Notes: generated by a model not told the origin, from the sequence alone. Shown: positions 33,873 to 42,570, numbered from the stretch's first letter. The stretch: DNA of 64,000 nucleotides from ZC4RG30 sp046347045 (GCA_046347045.1 JAXMGX010000014.1:1-64000), one strand, 5' to 3'. A program made the numbers and translations.

Positions 33873-34573
33873 CCCGCCTGATCCTTCGCCGAGAAGCGAT
33901 AGCCGCTGCCGCGCACGGTCTGCACCAGGTGATCCATCTGCACCTCTTCAAGCGCCTTGCGCAGCCGGCGGATGTGCACGTCGATGGTGCGCTCCTCGAT
34001 GTAGACATTGCCGCCCCACACCCGATCGAGAAGCTGCGAGCGCGAGTACACGCGCTCGGGGTTCTGCATGAAGAATTCGAGCATGCGGTATTCGGTGGGG
34101 CCCAGGATCACCTCGCGGCCTGCGTGGCTGACGCGATGGCTGGCGCGGTCCATGGTCAGGCCCGCATGCGCAAGCTGGTCGCTCTCCTCGTTGCCGTCAC
34201 TGCGGCGCAACACCGCATTGATGCGTGACAGCAGCTCGCGCGGGGAGAAAGGCTTGGTCATGTAGTCATCGGCGCCGCCATCGAGGCCGGCCACCTTGTC
34301 GCCCTCGGCGGCGCGTGCGGTGAGCATGATGATGGGCAGGTCACGCGTGTCCGGGTCGCGCTTGATCTGCCGCGTGAGCTCCAGGCCACTCATGTCGGGC
34401 AGCATCCAGTCCACCAGCATCAGGTCGGGGCGCTGGTCCGCGAGCCGCACGCGGGCGTCCTGGCTGCTGGCCGCCTCGCTCACCTCGAAGCCGGCACGGC
34501 GCAGCGCGAACGCCAGCATCTCGCGTATCGGTTGTTCATCCTCGACGACCAGTATCTGTCGCACCTTGCTCAC
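33869..34573 (-). CDS. phoB: Phosphate regulon response regulator PhoB
   Basis: OmpR-type activator that binds Pho boxes. The product shows a receiver domain (ILVVEDEQPIREMLAFALRR; phospho-acceptor Asp in LMLVDWMLPDMSG; IIMLTARAAEGDKVAG; DDYMTKPFSPREL) and a winged-helix domain (LGPTEYRMLEFFMQNPERVY, ERTIDVHIRRLRKAL, VRGSGYRF). The frame has an ATG at 34609, but that ATG is part of the third Pho-box repeat, and the promoter predicted from the box starts downstream of it. GTG at 34573 (SKVRQILVVEDE) or at 34564 is therefore preferred. A product from 34609 cannot be excluded, as AGGT lies 7 nt before it. Confidence 0.93.
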   Translation of the reverse strand: MSKVRQILVVEDEQPIREMLAFALRRAGFEVSEAASSQDARVRLADQRPDLMLVDWMLPDMSGLELTRQIKRDPDTRDLPIIMLTARAAEGDKVAGLDGGADDYMTKPFSPRELLSRINAVLRRSDGNEESDQLAHAGLTMDRASHRVSHAGREVILGPTEYRMLEFFMQNPERVYSRSQLLDRVWGGNVYIEERTIDVHIRRLRKALEEVQMDHLVQTVRGSGYRFSAKDQAG

Positions 34574-34607
34574 TTCCGCAACTTTCTGCCCGGGTGGCGC
34601 TGATTTC

Positions 34608-34636
34608 ATGACAGACCTGTTACAGGCATCTTACAG
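34608..34636 (-). promoter_or_regulatory. Triple Pho box upstream of phoBR
   Basis: On the minus strand three 7-mers, CTGTAAG, CTGTAAC and CTGTCAT, follow one another with exactly 4 nt between them (11-bp period). The last is identical to the E. coli half-site. TGAAAT, 10 nt after the second repeat, can serve as the -10 element. This is the expected architecture of an autoregulated phoBR promoter, and it lies in the 35-bp gap between tsaB and the first possible phoB ATG. Confidence 0.85.
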
Positions 34637-34644
34637 CCGCTGAT

Positions 34645-35370
34645 TTATCGGCTCACATGCGCGACCTGGTCACGCAGATAGACGGGCTGGGCGGTGGCAG
34701 CATCCTGCCAGCGGCAGCCGCCGCGAAGATCGTGCGCGGCCAGCCGGGCGATGTCGACGGCGTGGGGTTCGGCATCTGCGAATACCGCTGCCGGCGCAAT
34801 GCCGAGAGTCGCCGCAAGCGCTGCGTACGCCGCGAGCCCCCGGCCGGCCCCAGCCAGCACCCTGCCCTGCAGCGATTCGGGCAGGCGCTCTGGCGGGCCG
34901 ACGGCCTCGCCCAGCAAAGCCTCACCGGGCAGCTCGGCTACGGCATCGAATGCACCCCAGTAGATTTCACCCATGCGCGCATCCATCGCCGCCAGCAGCA
35001 GGTTGCGGGATGACGACGCGCCGGCCGACGAATTGCCGCTCGATGAGGCAGCAGCCACTTGCCGCGCCTGCACCGCCAGCGCGCGCAGATCCGAGACCCC
35101 GTGCACCGGAAGATCGGCACCGAGGGCCAACCCCTGCGTGACAGAGGCCGCCACGCGCACGCCGGTGAATGAACCCGGACCGCGTCCGTAGGCAATGCCA
35201 TCGAGCGCGCGCAGCGCGAATCCGGCTTCGGCCAGCACGGCCTCGATCATCGGCAGCAGCAGCATGGCGTGGTCGCGGGCAGTGTCCACCGCGCGCGAGA
35301 TCAACGCCTCGCCGCTCATCAGCGCCACCGAGCAGCGTGCGCTGGCGGTGTCGAGCGCCAGGAACTTCAT
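34645..35370 (-). CDS. tsaB: tRNA threonylcarbamoyladenosine synthesis protein TsaB
   Basis: Non-catalytic partner of TsaD in making the t6A modification of ANN-decoding tRNAs. The 241-residue product is of the ASKHA fold: MKFLALDTASARCSVALMSG at the start, ARDHAMLLLPMIEAVLAEAG, and the family signature YGRGPGSFTGVRVAASVTQG. The ATG at 35370 overlaps the stop of the upstream helicase gene as ATGA. tsaD, tsaC and tsaE are not in the window. Confidence 0.95.
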   Translation of the reverse strand: MKFLALDTASARCSVALMSGEALISRAVDTARDHAMLLLPMIEAVLAEAGFALRALDGIAYGRGPGSFTGVRVAASVTQGLALGADLPVHGVSDLRALAVQARQVAAASSSGNSSAGASSSRNLLLAAMDARMGEIYWGAFDAVAELPGEALLGEAVGPPERLPESLQGRVLAGAGRGLAAYAALAATLGIAPAAVFADAEPHAVDIARLAAHDLRGGCRWQDAATAQPVYLRDQVAHVSR

Positions 35371-37325
35371 GCGCAGCGCGCCGCGCGCAAGGCGGCGCCG
35401 CGCGACAGCATGTCGCGGACCTCGGCGGGATCGCGCGTGCGCTTCATCGGCGGCAGCGCATCGAGCAGCTTGCGGCCATAGCCCTTGCCGTACAGGCGCG
35501 GATCGCAGATGGCGACCACGCCGGTGTCGGTTTCGCTGCGGATCAGCCGCCCCACACCCTGCTGCAAGGCCAGCGCGGCTTCGGGAAGCTGGAAATCGTT
35601 GAAGGGATTGCCGCCCTCTTCCCGCACCTGTCGCGCGCGCGCGCGCGTGACCGGATCGTCGGGCGAGGCGAAGGGCAGCCGGTCGATGACCACCAGGCGC
35701 AGCGCATGGCCGCGCACGTCCACGCCCTCCCAGAAGCTGGCGGTGCCCAGCAGCACCGCATCGCCATGCTCGCGAAACTCGCGCAGCAACTGCTCGCGCG
35801 GCATTTCGCCCTGCACCAGCAGGTGGAAGGCGCCGCCGGGCCGCGTCCTCCATGCTTCGCGCAGGCTGCGCGCGGCCTGCTCCAGCGCGCGATGGCTGGT
35901 GAACAGCAGGAAGGCGCCGCCTCCGGCCATCTCCACCAGGCTCGCCGCACAGCGCACCACGGCCGTGGTGTATTCGGGCGAGCCCGGATCGGGCATGTCA
36001 GTGGGCACGTACAGCAGTGCCTGCCGCGCATAGTCGAAGGGGCTGCCGATGCGCAGCGTCTCGACGCGGTCCTCCAGACCCAGCCGGCCGATGTAGTGCG
36101 AAAAATCCCCCGCCACCGACAGCGTGGCCGAGGTGAACACCCAGGCCATCGGCCGCGCGGTGAGCACATTGCGCAGCAAGGTACCCACGTTGAACGGCAC
36201 CACCTGGCAGTTGAAGCCGCGAGCGCCGGCGCCCAGGAGCCGCGCGCCCTCGGTGATGCCGGTGTCGAGCACCTGGTCGAGCGTGCCGGCCAGTTCGGTG
36301 GCGCGCAGCGCGGCCTGCACGATGGCATCGCCGGCCTGCAGCCCCTGCAGCGCATCGGCCAGTTCGCACAGCGTCTCGACCAGCGCGCGCATCGATGCAT
36401 CCACGTGGGGAAGGTTCTCCTCCCAGGCCACGCGTCCGCCGCCGGCCGCCGACTGCGCCGCGCGCAGCGCTGCCGCCTGCGCCGCGCGCAGCCGCGTCTC
36501 TTCCTGCGCCAGACGCCTGCTGTCGAAGCCGGACTCCAGCAGCAGCGTGGGCAGGTCGGCCAGCAACTGGTCGATCTTGCGCGAGGTGAAACTGGTGCCG
36601 AAGAACTGGCCGGCCAGTTCCGGCAATTGATGCGCCTCGTCGAGGATCACCGCATCGGCGCTGGGCAGGATGTCGCCATAGCCTTCCTCCTTCAGCGCAA
36701 GGTCGGCCAGCAGCAGGTGATGGTTCACCACGACGATGTCGGCATCGTTGGCGCGGCGACGCGCCGCGAACACATGGCAGCGCGCGAAATCCGCGCAGCG
36801 GTTACCGGTGCAGCTGTCGCGCGTGGAGGTGATGCGTTCGCGCAGCGGATGACCATCGGGCAGTTCCGCCAGTTCAGCCAGGTCGCCCTCGCGGGTCGCT
36901 TGCGCCCACGCGGCCACGCGTGCGCCCAGGCCGCGCTCCAGCGCAGACTCCAGAGGCAGTTCGTTGGGCAGGCGCTTGAAGCGCTCCAGGCACAGGTAAT
37001 TCGCACGCCCCTTCAACAGCGCCACGGTGGCGGCGCGCCCCAAGGCCTGTGCCAGCAGCGGCAGGTCGCGGTGGAAGAGCTGATCCTGCAGCGTGCGGGT
37101 GCCGGTGGAGATGATCACCCGCCGGCCCGACAGCAATGCGGGCACCAGGTAGGCGAAGGTCTTGCCGATGCCGGTGCCGGCCTCGGCCACCAGCCATGCA
37201 CGTTCGTCCAGGCAGCGCGCCACATGGGTGGCGAGTTGCTGCTGTGCCGCGCGCGGACGAAAGCTCGGCACCGCCCTGGCCAGCGGCCCCTCTTCCCCCA
37301 GAATCTCGTTCAATTCCTGCGGCAT
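35367..37325 (-). CDS. DinG/YoaA-family ATP-dependent DNA helicase
   Basis: Superfamily 2, XPD-like 5'-3' helicase involved in replication fork and R-loop repair. The 652-residue product has Walker A VAEAGTGIGKTFAYLVPAL, motif II ADAVILDEAHQLPELAG, four cysteines expected to hold a 4Fe-4S cluster (NYLCLERF, DSCTGNRC, ARCHVF), and C-terminal motifs VFTSATLS, FLLFTSHRAL, GTASFWEGVDVRG and QQGVGRLIRSETDTGV. This layout is nearer YoaA than DinG. ATG at 37325 is chosen; an in-frame ATG at 37370 is possible. The 1202-codon open frame that continues over pckG is a shadow upstream of these starts. Confidence 0.92.
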   Translation of the reverse strand: MPQELNEILGEEGPLARAVPSFRPRAAQQQLATHVARCLDERAWLVAEAGTGIGKTFAYLVPALLSGRRVIISTGTRTLQDQLFHRDLPLLAQALGRAATVALLKGRANYLCLERFKRLPNELPLESALERGLGARVAAWAQATREGDLAELAELPDGHPLRERITSTRDSCTGNRCADFARCHVFAARRRANDADIVVVNHHLLLADLALKEEGYGDILPSADAVILDEAHQLPELAGQFFGTSFTSRKIDQLLADLPTLLLESGFDSRRLAQEETRLRAAQAAALRAAQSAAGGGRVAWEENLPHVDASMRALVETLCELADALQGLQAGDAIVQAALRATELAGTLDQVLDTGITEGARLLGAGARGFNCQVVPFNVGTLLRNVLTARPMAWVFTSATLSVAGDFSHYIGRLGLEDRVETLRIGSPFDYARQALLYVPTDMPDPGSPEYTTAVVRCAASLVEMAGGGAFLLFTSHRALEQAARSLREAWRTRPGGAFHLLVQGEMPREQLLREFREHGDAVLLGTASFWEGVDVRGHALRLVVIDRLPFASPDDPVTRARARQVREEGGNPFNDFQLPEAALALQQGVGRLIRSETDTGVVAICDPRLYGKGYGRKLLDALPPMKRTRDPAEVRDMLSRGAALRAARCA

Positions 37326-37526
37326 CGAAATGCAAGGTCCACTGAAGGACACCTGGCCGTCAATTGCCATAAGTGCCCGTGAATGCTGGATTGTGCGACG
37401 CACCATAATCTGGTGTTTCGCCCCCGGCCGGCATTCTGTCACCGATTGCTGGCTAGGCAACCGCTGGACCTCCGGCTGGGTATACTCTCGGACCTTCCAA
37501 CCATCCACTGTCGACAGGATTCCGAC

Positions 37527-39302
37527 ATGGCCACAGCCTCCAGCGCGTTCATTCCCCTCGCCGACGTTTCCCGCGAGGTCGCCAATTGGGTTGCGGAGGT
37601 GGCCAAGCTGACCACCCCCGATCGCATCCACTGGTGCGACGGTTCCCCGGCCGAAACGGCCCGGCTTCGCAACGAACTGATCGCGCGCAAGGAACTCGCG
37701 CCGCTCAACGAGAAGACCTTCCCCGACTGTCACATCGCCTACTCGCACCCCAGCGACGTGGCGCGCGTCGAGCACCTGACCTTCATCTGCACGAAGAACA
37801 AGGAAGACGCCGGCCCCAACAACAACTGGATGCCGCCGGACGAAGCCCACGCCGAGATGGACGCGCTGTACGCCGGCTGCATGAAGGGCCGCACGCTGTA
37901 CGTGGTGCCCTACTGCATGGGCCCCATCGATTCGCCCTACTCGCGCTGCGGCGTCGAGATCACCGACAGCGCCTACGTGGTGCTGAACATGGGCATCATG
38001 ACGCGCATGGGCCGCCCCGCCCTCGAGCGCATCGCCGCCGATGGCGGCAAGTTCGTGCGGGGCCTGCACTCCATCGGCGAGCTGGACCCGAATCGCCGCT
38101 TCATCATGCATTTCCCCGAAGAGCTGTCGATCCAGTCCTTCGGCTCCGGGTATGGCGGCAATGCGCTGCTCGGCAAGAAGTGCCATGCGCTGCGCATCGC
38201 CTCGTACCAGGCGCGCACCGAAGGCTGGCTGGCCGAGCACATGCTCATCGTCGGCCTGAAGAGCCCGAAGGGCGAGCTGCACTACGTGGCCTGCGCCTTC
38301 CCCTCGGCCTGCGGCAAGACGAACCTTGCGATGCTGATCCCGCCCGCCACCATGCCGGGCTGGGAAGTGTTCACCGTTGGCGATGACATCTGCTGGATGC
38401 AACCCGGTCCGGACGGGCGCCTGTGGGCCATCAATCCGGAATCCGGCTACTTCGGCGTGGCGCCGGGCACCAGCCCGAAGACCAACAAGAACGCCTACGA
38501 CATGATCCGCAAGAACACGCTGTTCACCAACGTGGCGCTGACCGCGGACAACGAGCCCTGGTGGGAAGGCATCGGCCAGGGCACGCCGGTCACCGACTGG
38601 CAGGGGCGTCCGTACGACGCGAAGAACGGTCCGGCCGCGCATCCCAATGCGCGCTTCACCGTCAGCGCCGTGCACAACCCGGCGTACACGAAGGAAGCCG
38701 AGAATCCCAAGGGCGTGCCCATTTCCGCCATCGTGTTCGGTGGCCGTCGTCGCGAGATCGCCCCGCTGGTGTACGAAGCCCGCAGCTGGCAGCACGGCGT
38801 GCTGGTCGGCGCCTCGGTGGCTTCGGAAACCACCGCCGCCGCCACCGGCGCGGTGGGCGTGGTGCGTCGCGATTCCATGGCGATGAAGCCCTTCTGCGGC
38901 TACAACTTCGGCGACTACTTCCAGCACTGGCTGAACGTCGGCGCCAAGCTCAAGAACCCGCCGAAGATCTTCCACGTGAACTGGTTCCGCCAGGGCAGCG
39001 ACGGCAAGTTCCTGTGGCCGGGCTTCGGCGACAACCTGCGCGTGCTGTCGTGGATGCTGGAGCGCGTGGCCGGCCGCGCCGGCGCGAAGGAAACCGCCAT
39101 CGGCAACCTGCCGCGTCCGGAAGACCTCAACCTCGCCGGCCTCGACATCAAGCCCGACGTGGTGGAGGAACTGCTGTCGGTGAAGACCGATGCCTGGCGC
39201 AAGGAAGCCGCCGATATCCGCACCTACCTGGGCGAGTTCGGCGACCGCACACCGAAGGCCATGTACGCCGAGCTCGACGGCGTGGAAAAGCGCCTGGGCT
39301 GA
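37527..39302 (+). CDS. pckG: Phosphoenolpyruvate carboxykinase (GTP)
   Basis: Gluconeogenic enzyme: oxaloacetate + GTP to PEP + CO2 + GDP. The 591-residue length and the motifs are those of the GTP class, not the ATP class common in enterics: kinase-1a loop ACAFPSACGKTNLAML with the hyper-reactive Cys, GDDICWMQPGPDG, the PEP/oxaloacetate-site segment SGYGGNALLGKKCHALRI, and GVLVGASVASETTAAATGAV. AGGA lies 7 nt before the ATG. A TATACT at 37481-37486 may be a -10 element, without a clear -35. It is divergent from the helicase gene and convergent with the cyclase gene, whose stop directly abuts. Confidence 0.97.
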   Translation: MATASSAFIPLADVSREVANWVAEVAKLTTPDRIHWCDGSPAETARLRNELIARKELAPLNEKTFPDCHIAYSHPSDVARVEHLTFICTKNKEDAGPNNNWMPPDEAHAEMDALYAGCMKGRTLYVVPYCMGPIDSPYSRCGVEITDSAYVVLNMGIMTRMGRPALERIAADGGKFVRGLHSIGELDPNRRFIMHFPEELSIQSFGSGYGGNALLGKKCHALRIASYQARTEGWLAEHMLIVGLKSPKGELHYVACAFPSACGKTNLAMLIPPATMPGWEVFTVGDDICWMQPGPDGRLWAINPESGYFGVAPGTSPKTNKNAYDMIRKNTLFTNVALTADNEPWWEGIGQGTPVTDWQGRPYDAKNGPAAHPNARFTVSAVHNPAYTKEAENPKGVPISAIVFGGRRREIAPLVYEARSWQHGVLVGASVASETTAAATGAVGVVRRDSMAMKPFCGYNFGDYFQHWLNVGAKLKNPPKIFHVNWFRQGSDGKFLWPGFGDNLRVLSWMLERVAGRAGAKETAIGNLPRPEDLNLAGLDIKPDVVEELLSVKTDAWRKEAADIRTYLGEFGDRTPKAMYAELDGVEKRLG

Positions 39303-40208
39303 TCAGGCCTCTTCGCAGACGAAGCGTATCGTCTGCGGCGATTCGGCCTCGGGCACCTTGCCGAGGCCGATCGTCCCCGCGCCCTTGAGCTGCATGCTGT
39401 CGCGGCGCACGAACGATTCCTCGCCATCCGCCGCGTTCACGAACGTGCCGTTGGTGCTCTGGTCAATCAGCAGGAATTTGCCGCGGCTCAGCTCGATGCG
39501 CGCATGAATGCGCGAGATCAGGTTGCCGCGGATCACGAAGTCGTTCTCGTCGGCGCGACCGATGGTGATGTGCTGGCGCCGGTCGTCGATGACCAGTTCC
39601 TTGTCCACCGTCACCAACCGCAGGCGCTGCGCCTTGCGGTCGTTGCCGCCGCCCATCGCGATCGACGGCAGCATGCTGGTCACGTCCTCGGAATGCCAGA
39701 TGGCTTCGTAGAGAGTGACCTCGGCGCCCTGCCCCTTCAGCAGCGCGATGTCGATCTGCCGCACCGAGGCGCGCCATTCCGGCGACAGCCGCTCGACGGT
39801 GGCGGCGGTGGTCATGATCTGCCCGGACTTGGCCTGGCTGGTCATGCGGTTGGCGGTGTGCACCGTGGCGCCGAACACATCCTTGCTCTCGAGCACCACG
39901 GGGCCGAAATGACAGCCGATGCGCACAGCCACGGGTTGACCGTCCACCTGCAGCGCCGGATGCGTGGAGATCTGCCGCTGGATCTGGGCGGCAGCGTTCA
40001 GCGCGTCATCGGCCGTGGGGAAGGTGGCCATCACCTCATCGCCCATGGTCTTGATGACGGTGCCGTTGTTCTGTTCGGCGCCGGCGGTCATCAGATCGAT
40101 GCACAGCGCGACGATCTCGCGGGCCCGCTGATCCCCCAGTACTTCGTAGATGCGAGTCGACCCGACCACGTCGGAGAACAGCACCGCAAGTTCTATGTCC
40201 GTACCCAT
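39303..40208 (-). CDS. Class III adenylate/guanylate cyclase with C-terminal FHA domain
   Basis: Predicted cyclic-nucleotide synthase of 301 residues. Residues 1 to about 170 form the cyclase domain: ELAVLFSDVVGSTRIYEVLG with the first metal Asp, GTVIKTMGDEVMATFPTADD with the second, and DVFGATVHTANRMTSQAKSG. In the last motif the usual VN is VH, so the transition-state Asn appears replaced by His while the Arg is kept. Residues about 205-290 are an FHA domain (ITIGRADENDFVIRGNLISR, then IHARIELS and DQSTNGTFVN) that should bind phosphothreonine. No membrane segment is seen. Whether ATP or GTP is used is not settled. A CRP-type site lies just upstream. Confidence 0.92.
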   Translation of the reverse strand: MGTDIELAVLFSDVVGSTRIYEVLGDQRAREIVALCIDLMTAGAEQNNGTVIKTMGDEVMATFPTADDALNAAAQIQRQISTHPALQVDGQPVAVRIGCHFGPVVLESKDVFGATVHTANRMTSQAKSGQIMTTAATVERLSPEWRASVRQIDIALLKGQGAEVTLYEAIWHSEDVTSMLPSIAMGGGNDRKAQRLRLVTVDKELVIDDRRQHITIGRADENDFVIRGNLISRIHARIELSRGKFLLIDQSTNGTFVNAADGEESFVRRDSMQLKGAGTIGLGKVPEAESPQTIRFVCEEA

Positions 40209-40221
40209 GCCGCCCGAAAAG

Positions 40222-40237
40222 TGTGAACCAGTTCACA
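40222..40237. promoter_or_regulatory. CRP/Vfr-type binding site upstream of the cyclase gene
   Basis: TGTGAACCAGTTCACA is an exact TGTGA-N6-TCACA, the consensus core of the cAMP receptor protein, with 7-bp perfect arms and A/T flanks. Its centre is 21 bp upstream of the cyclase ATG. So close to the start, bound protein would more likely repress than activate, giving feedback by cAMP. No crp gene is in the window. Confidence 0.7.
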
Positions 40238-40324
40238 AGATTGAGGCATGCGTGCTCCGAAAACAAGCCGGAGCGGTCCATTAGGGCCATCCAGACAGCC
40301 ACTTGGGAACGACTTGCAACCTGC

Positions 40325-41401
40325 TTACGCAGCTAGCGTGGCTATCTTCGCGGCCTGATTGAAGACTTTGTCCAAGTCCATGCCCTGCTGTACTTCGGCG
40401 GAAAGCAGGTGCCGAAGCTCCTTCGCACCCGGCCGGCCCGACAGCAGGCCCAGCATGTGGCGCGTGATGGCGTGCGGACGAGTGCCCGCTGAAAGCTCGC
40501 GGTGCGCGTAGTCGCGCATGGTGTGGAGCACGCGGGACACGGCGGCAATGGGCTCGAGCGGCTTGCCGCTTCTTGCGGCCTCCAGCTCCGCGAGCAGCCA
40601 GGGGCGGTGATAAGCCTCGCGACCGATCATGATGCCGTCGAAGCGCGTGAGCCCTTCGATCCCCTGCTCGCAGGTGCGGATGCCGCCATTGACCACCACC
40701 GGCACGCCGGCAAGCTCGGCGCGCAACCGCTCCACCACGTCGAAGCGCAGCGGCGGCACGCTGCGGTTCTCGTGCGGCGACCAGCCGCCGAGCACCGCCT
40801 TGCGGGCGTGCACGATCAGCGCATCGGCGCCGGCATCGACCAGGCCTCGGGCAAAGGCCTGCAGCGACTGCCAGGCGCTGTCGTCGAAGCTTTCGACAGC
40901 AGATTCCAGATCGACGGACTTCATGCCCGCCGCACGCAGCACCACACCCACGCGCAGCTTCACGGTGACGGGCACATCGACGGCACGCTTCATCGCCGAT
41001 ACGCAGTCGGCCACGCGCGCGCCATCCAGCATCAGGCAGGCGCCGAAAGAGCCCGCCTGCACGCGCTCGCTGGGGCAGCCGCAGTTCAGGTTCACCTCGA
41101 TGTAACCGGCGTCTGCGGCAATGCGCGCGGCCTCGGCCAGTGCGGCGGGATCGGACCCTCCAAGCTGGATGGCCAGCGGCTGCTCTTCGGGCGAGAACTG
41201 CAGCAGCTTCGCGCGATGGCCGCGGATGATGGCCGCGGCGTGGATCATTTCGGTGTAGAGCAGCGCGGAGGGGGAGAACTGGCGCAGGAAGTAGCGGCAG
41301 TGGCGGTCGGTCCAGTCCATCATGGGGGCGACGGAGACCTTGCGATCGATCGAATCGCTGCTTTTCTCGATAGAAATGCCTGTTCTTGTAGCGTTTTCCA
41401 C
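40325..41401 (-). CDS. dusA: tRNA-dihydrouridine(20/20a) synthase
   Basis: FMN enzyme reducing uridines 20 and 20a in the tRNA D-loop. The 358-residue product has VSVAPMMDWTDRHCRYFLRQ (the DWTDRHCR motif marks DusA), the catalytic Cys segment VNLNCGCPSERVQAGSFGA, LIVHARKAVLGGWSPHENR and PVVVNGGIRT. The first usable codon is GTG at 41401. The 5' part is separated from the sigma-factor gene by 81 bp and the 3' side from the cyclase by 116 bp that holds the CRP-type site. Confidence 0.95.
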   Translation of the reverse strand: MENATRTGISIEKSSDSIDRKVSVAPMMDWTDRHCRYFLRQFSPSALLYTEMIHAAAIIRGHRAKLLQFSPEEQPLAIQLGGSDPAALAEAARIAADAGYIEVNLNCGCPSERVQAGSFGACLMLDGARVADCVSAMKRAVDVPVTVKLRVGVVLRAAGMKSVDLESAVESFDDSAWQSLQAFARGLVDAGADALIVHARKAVLGGWSPHENRSVPPLRFDVVERLRAELAGVPVVVNGGIRTCEQGIEGLTRFDGIMIGREAYHRPWLLAELEAARSGKPLEPIAAVSRVLHTMRDYAHRELSAGTRPHAITRHMLGLLSGRPGAKELRHLLSAEVQQGMDLDKVFNQAAKIATLAA

Positions 41402-41482
41402 TCGGGTCGTTTCTGCGGGACTGCTGCGTATTCCGGGTAGTTTATCGTTTGCCGGGCAGACATCAGGCAGACGTGATGCGTT

Positions 41483-42034
41483 TCAGGCTCCTTCCCCGGG
41501 AGGTGAACTGCCCGCCGGCAGCCCCGTGAGGTATTCGCGGACGAGTTCCCGCGCGCGGTGAAGTCGGCTCTTCACGCCCGGCACGTGCATGTTGAGCTTG
41601 GTGGCCATCTCCGCAATGGTCATCTCGGCGAAGTCGCGCAGCAGGATCACTTCCAGGTAATGCGCCGGCAGGGATTCCAGCGCGGCCACGAGATCGATCT
41701 TCAGGCTTTCATCGGTGCGGCAGGCGAGCTGGGCTTCGGCCACATCCGCGTCGGTCAGCGCCGGCCCGAACATCTTGCGCGCCATTCTCTGGCACTCACG
41801 GCGCACGACGGCGAACAGCCAGCCGGAGAATGCCGCTGCCCTCCTGAGTCCACCGATCTTGCGCGAAAGGATAAGAAGCGACTCCTGCACGGCATCGTCC
41901 ACGTCACTGGCGATGCAGTGCCGCCGCGCATACTTGCGGGCATCGGTCTGGCACAAGACGAGCAGGCGGTTCATGGCCGCCGCGTCGCCCGACTGGGCGG
42001 CAAGTATCAGGTCGGTCTTCGGCAGCGGGGACAT
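41483..42034 (-). CDS. ECF-family RNA polymerase sigma factor
   Basis: Sigma factor of 183 residues with region 2 (DARKYARRHCIASDVDDAVQ, LRRAAAFSGWLFAVVRREC) and region 4 (ALESLPAHYLEVILLRDFAE, then MTIAEMATKLNMHVPGVKSR). ATG at 42034 is chosen. No anti-sigma gene adjoins it: dusA lies downstream and the Lys-Cys peptide gene is divergent, 228 bp away. A 6-bp inverted repeat (CCCGGA at 42067-42072, TCCGGG at 42080-42085) lies 33-51 bp upstream and could be an operator. Targets are unknown; the divergent peptide operon is the obvious candidate. Confidence 0.9.
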   Translation of the reverse strand: MSPLPKTDLILAAQSGDAAAMNRLLVLCQTDARKYARRHCIASDVDDAVQESLLILSRKIGGLRRAAAFSGWLFAVVRRECQRMARKMFGPALTDADVAEAQLACRTDESLKIDLVAALESLPAHYLEVILLRDFAEMTIAEMATKLNMHVPGVKSRLHRARELVREYLTGLPAGSSPPGEGA

Positions 42035-42262
42035 ACTTGACGTACAGCATAGTGCGCTCCTGCCTGCCCGGAAGAAACCTCCGGGTTTCGAACTACAGGA
42101 GGGCTGGAGCGGGGCCGAGGATTCGCGGCTGTTGGAGTTTTTTTGTACCGGGCGCGAATCCATCCGGCCGCATGGCGCCTCTTGGTATGCAGGGGCCTGC
42201 TCCAGGCGCATGGCCTGGCACCGGCCCCTTGTCAGTCGATTACCGCAACCCAGGAGCATTCC

Positions 42263-42490
42263 ATGAAGGTTCAATCCCGCACCGCGTTGGCCATCCTCAC
42301 GGCCGCGACCCTCGCCCTGCCCGCCATGGCGCACGCGGCGGACGTCGCCAAGTGCGCGCCCAAGGCCCAGGCCGCCAAGTGTGGCGGCAAGTGCGCCCCC
42401 AAGTGTGCTGCCGGCAAGTGCAAGCCCAAGTGCGCCCCCATGAGCAAATGCGCAGGCAAGTGCAAGCCGAAGTGCGCACCAGCCAAGTAA
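42263..42490 (+). CDS. Small secreted Lys-Cys repeat peptide
   Basis: Not recognised as a named family. The 75-residue product starts MKVQSRTALAIL behind a good ribosome binding site (AGGAG, 7 nt) and has a Sec signal peptide ending MAHA before AD. The mature part of about 49 residues contains nine cysteines, every one preceded by Lys, in short units such as KCAPK, KCGGK, KCAAGK and KCKPK. It has almost no hydrophobic residues after the signal peptide. This suggests a periplasmic or exported metal-binding or redox peptide, perhaps a modified one. It lacks the EGKCG repeats of the HvfA metallophores, and no DUF692 partner is present. The next gene starts about 80 bp downstream on the same strand. 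Confidence 0.88.
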   Translation: MKVQSRTALAILTAATLALPAMAHAADVAKCAPKAQAAKCGGKCAPKCAAGKCKPKCAPMSKCAGKCKPKCAPAK

Positions 42491-42570
42491 GCCGGGCGAT
42501 TCCGCGGCGGCGCTCCGGGCCCCACCGCCCGACCCCCAGCGGGGGAACGCGGAGCGCTGCCCTGCGGGCG

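Noticed and set aside
37393..37403. Palindrome GTGCGACGCAC between the helicase gene and pckG as operator or CRP site
   Set aside because: It does not fit TGTGA-N6-TCACA and is short enough to arise by chance in this composition.
35367..38975. 1202-codon minus frame running from the helicase gene across pckG
   Set aside because: Only the part up to 37325 (or 37370) has helicase motifs. The rest is antisense to pckG, whose coding is beyond doubt.
42067..42085. Inverted repeat CCCGGA/TCCGGG upstream of the ECF gene as terminator
   Set aside because: No T-run follows on either strand; it is kept only as a possible operator in the sigma-factor entry.
42263..42490. HvfA-type metallophore precursor
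   Set aside because: The peptide has KC units but not the EGKCG repeats, and there is no DUF692 or HvfC gene next to it.
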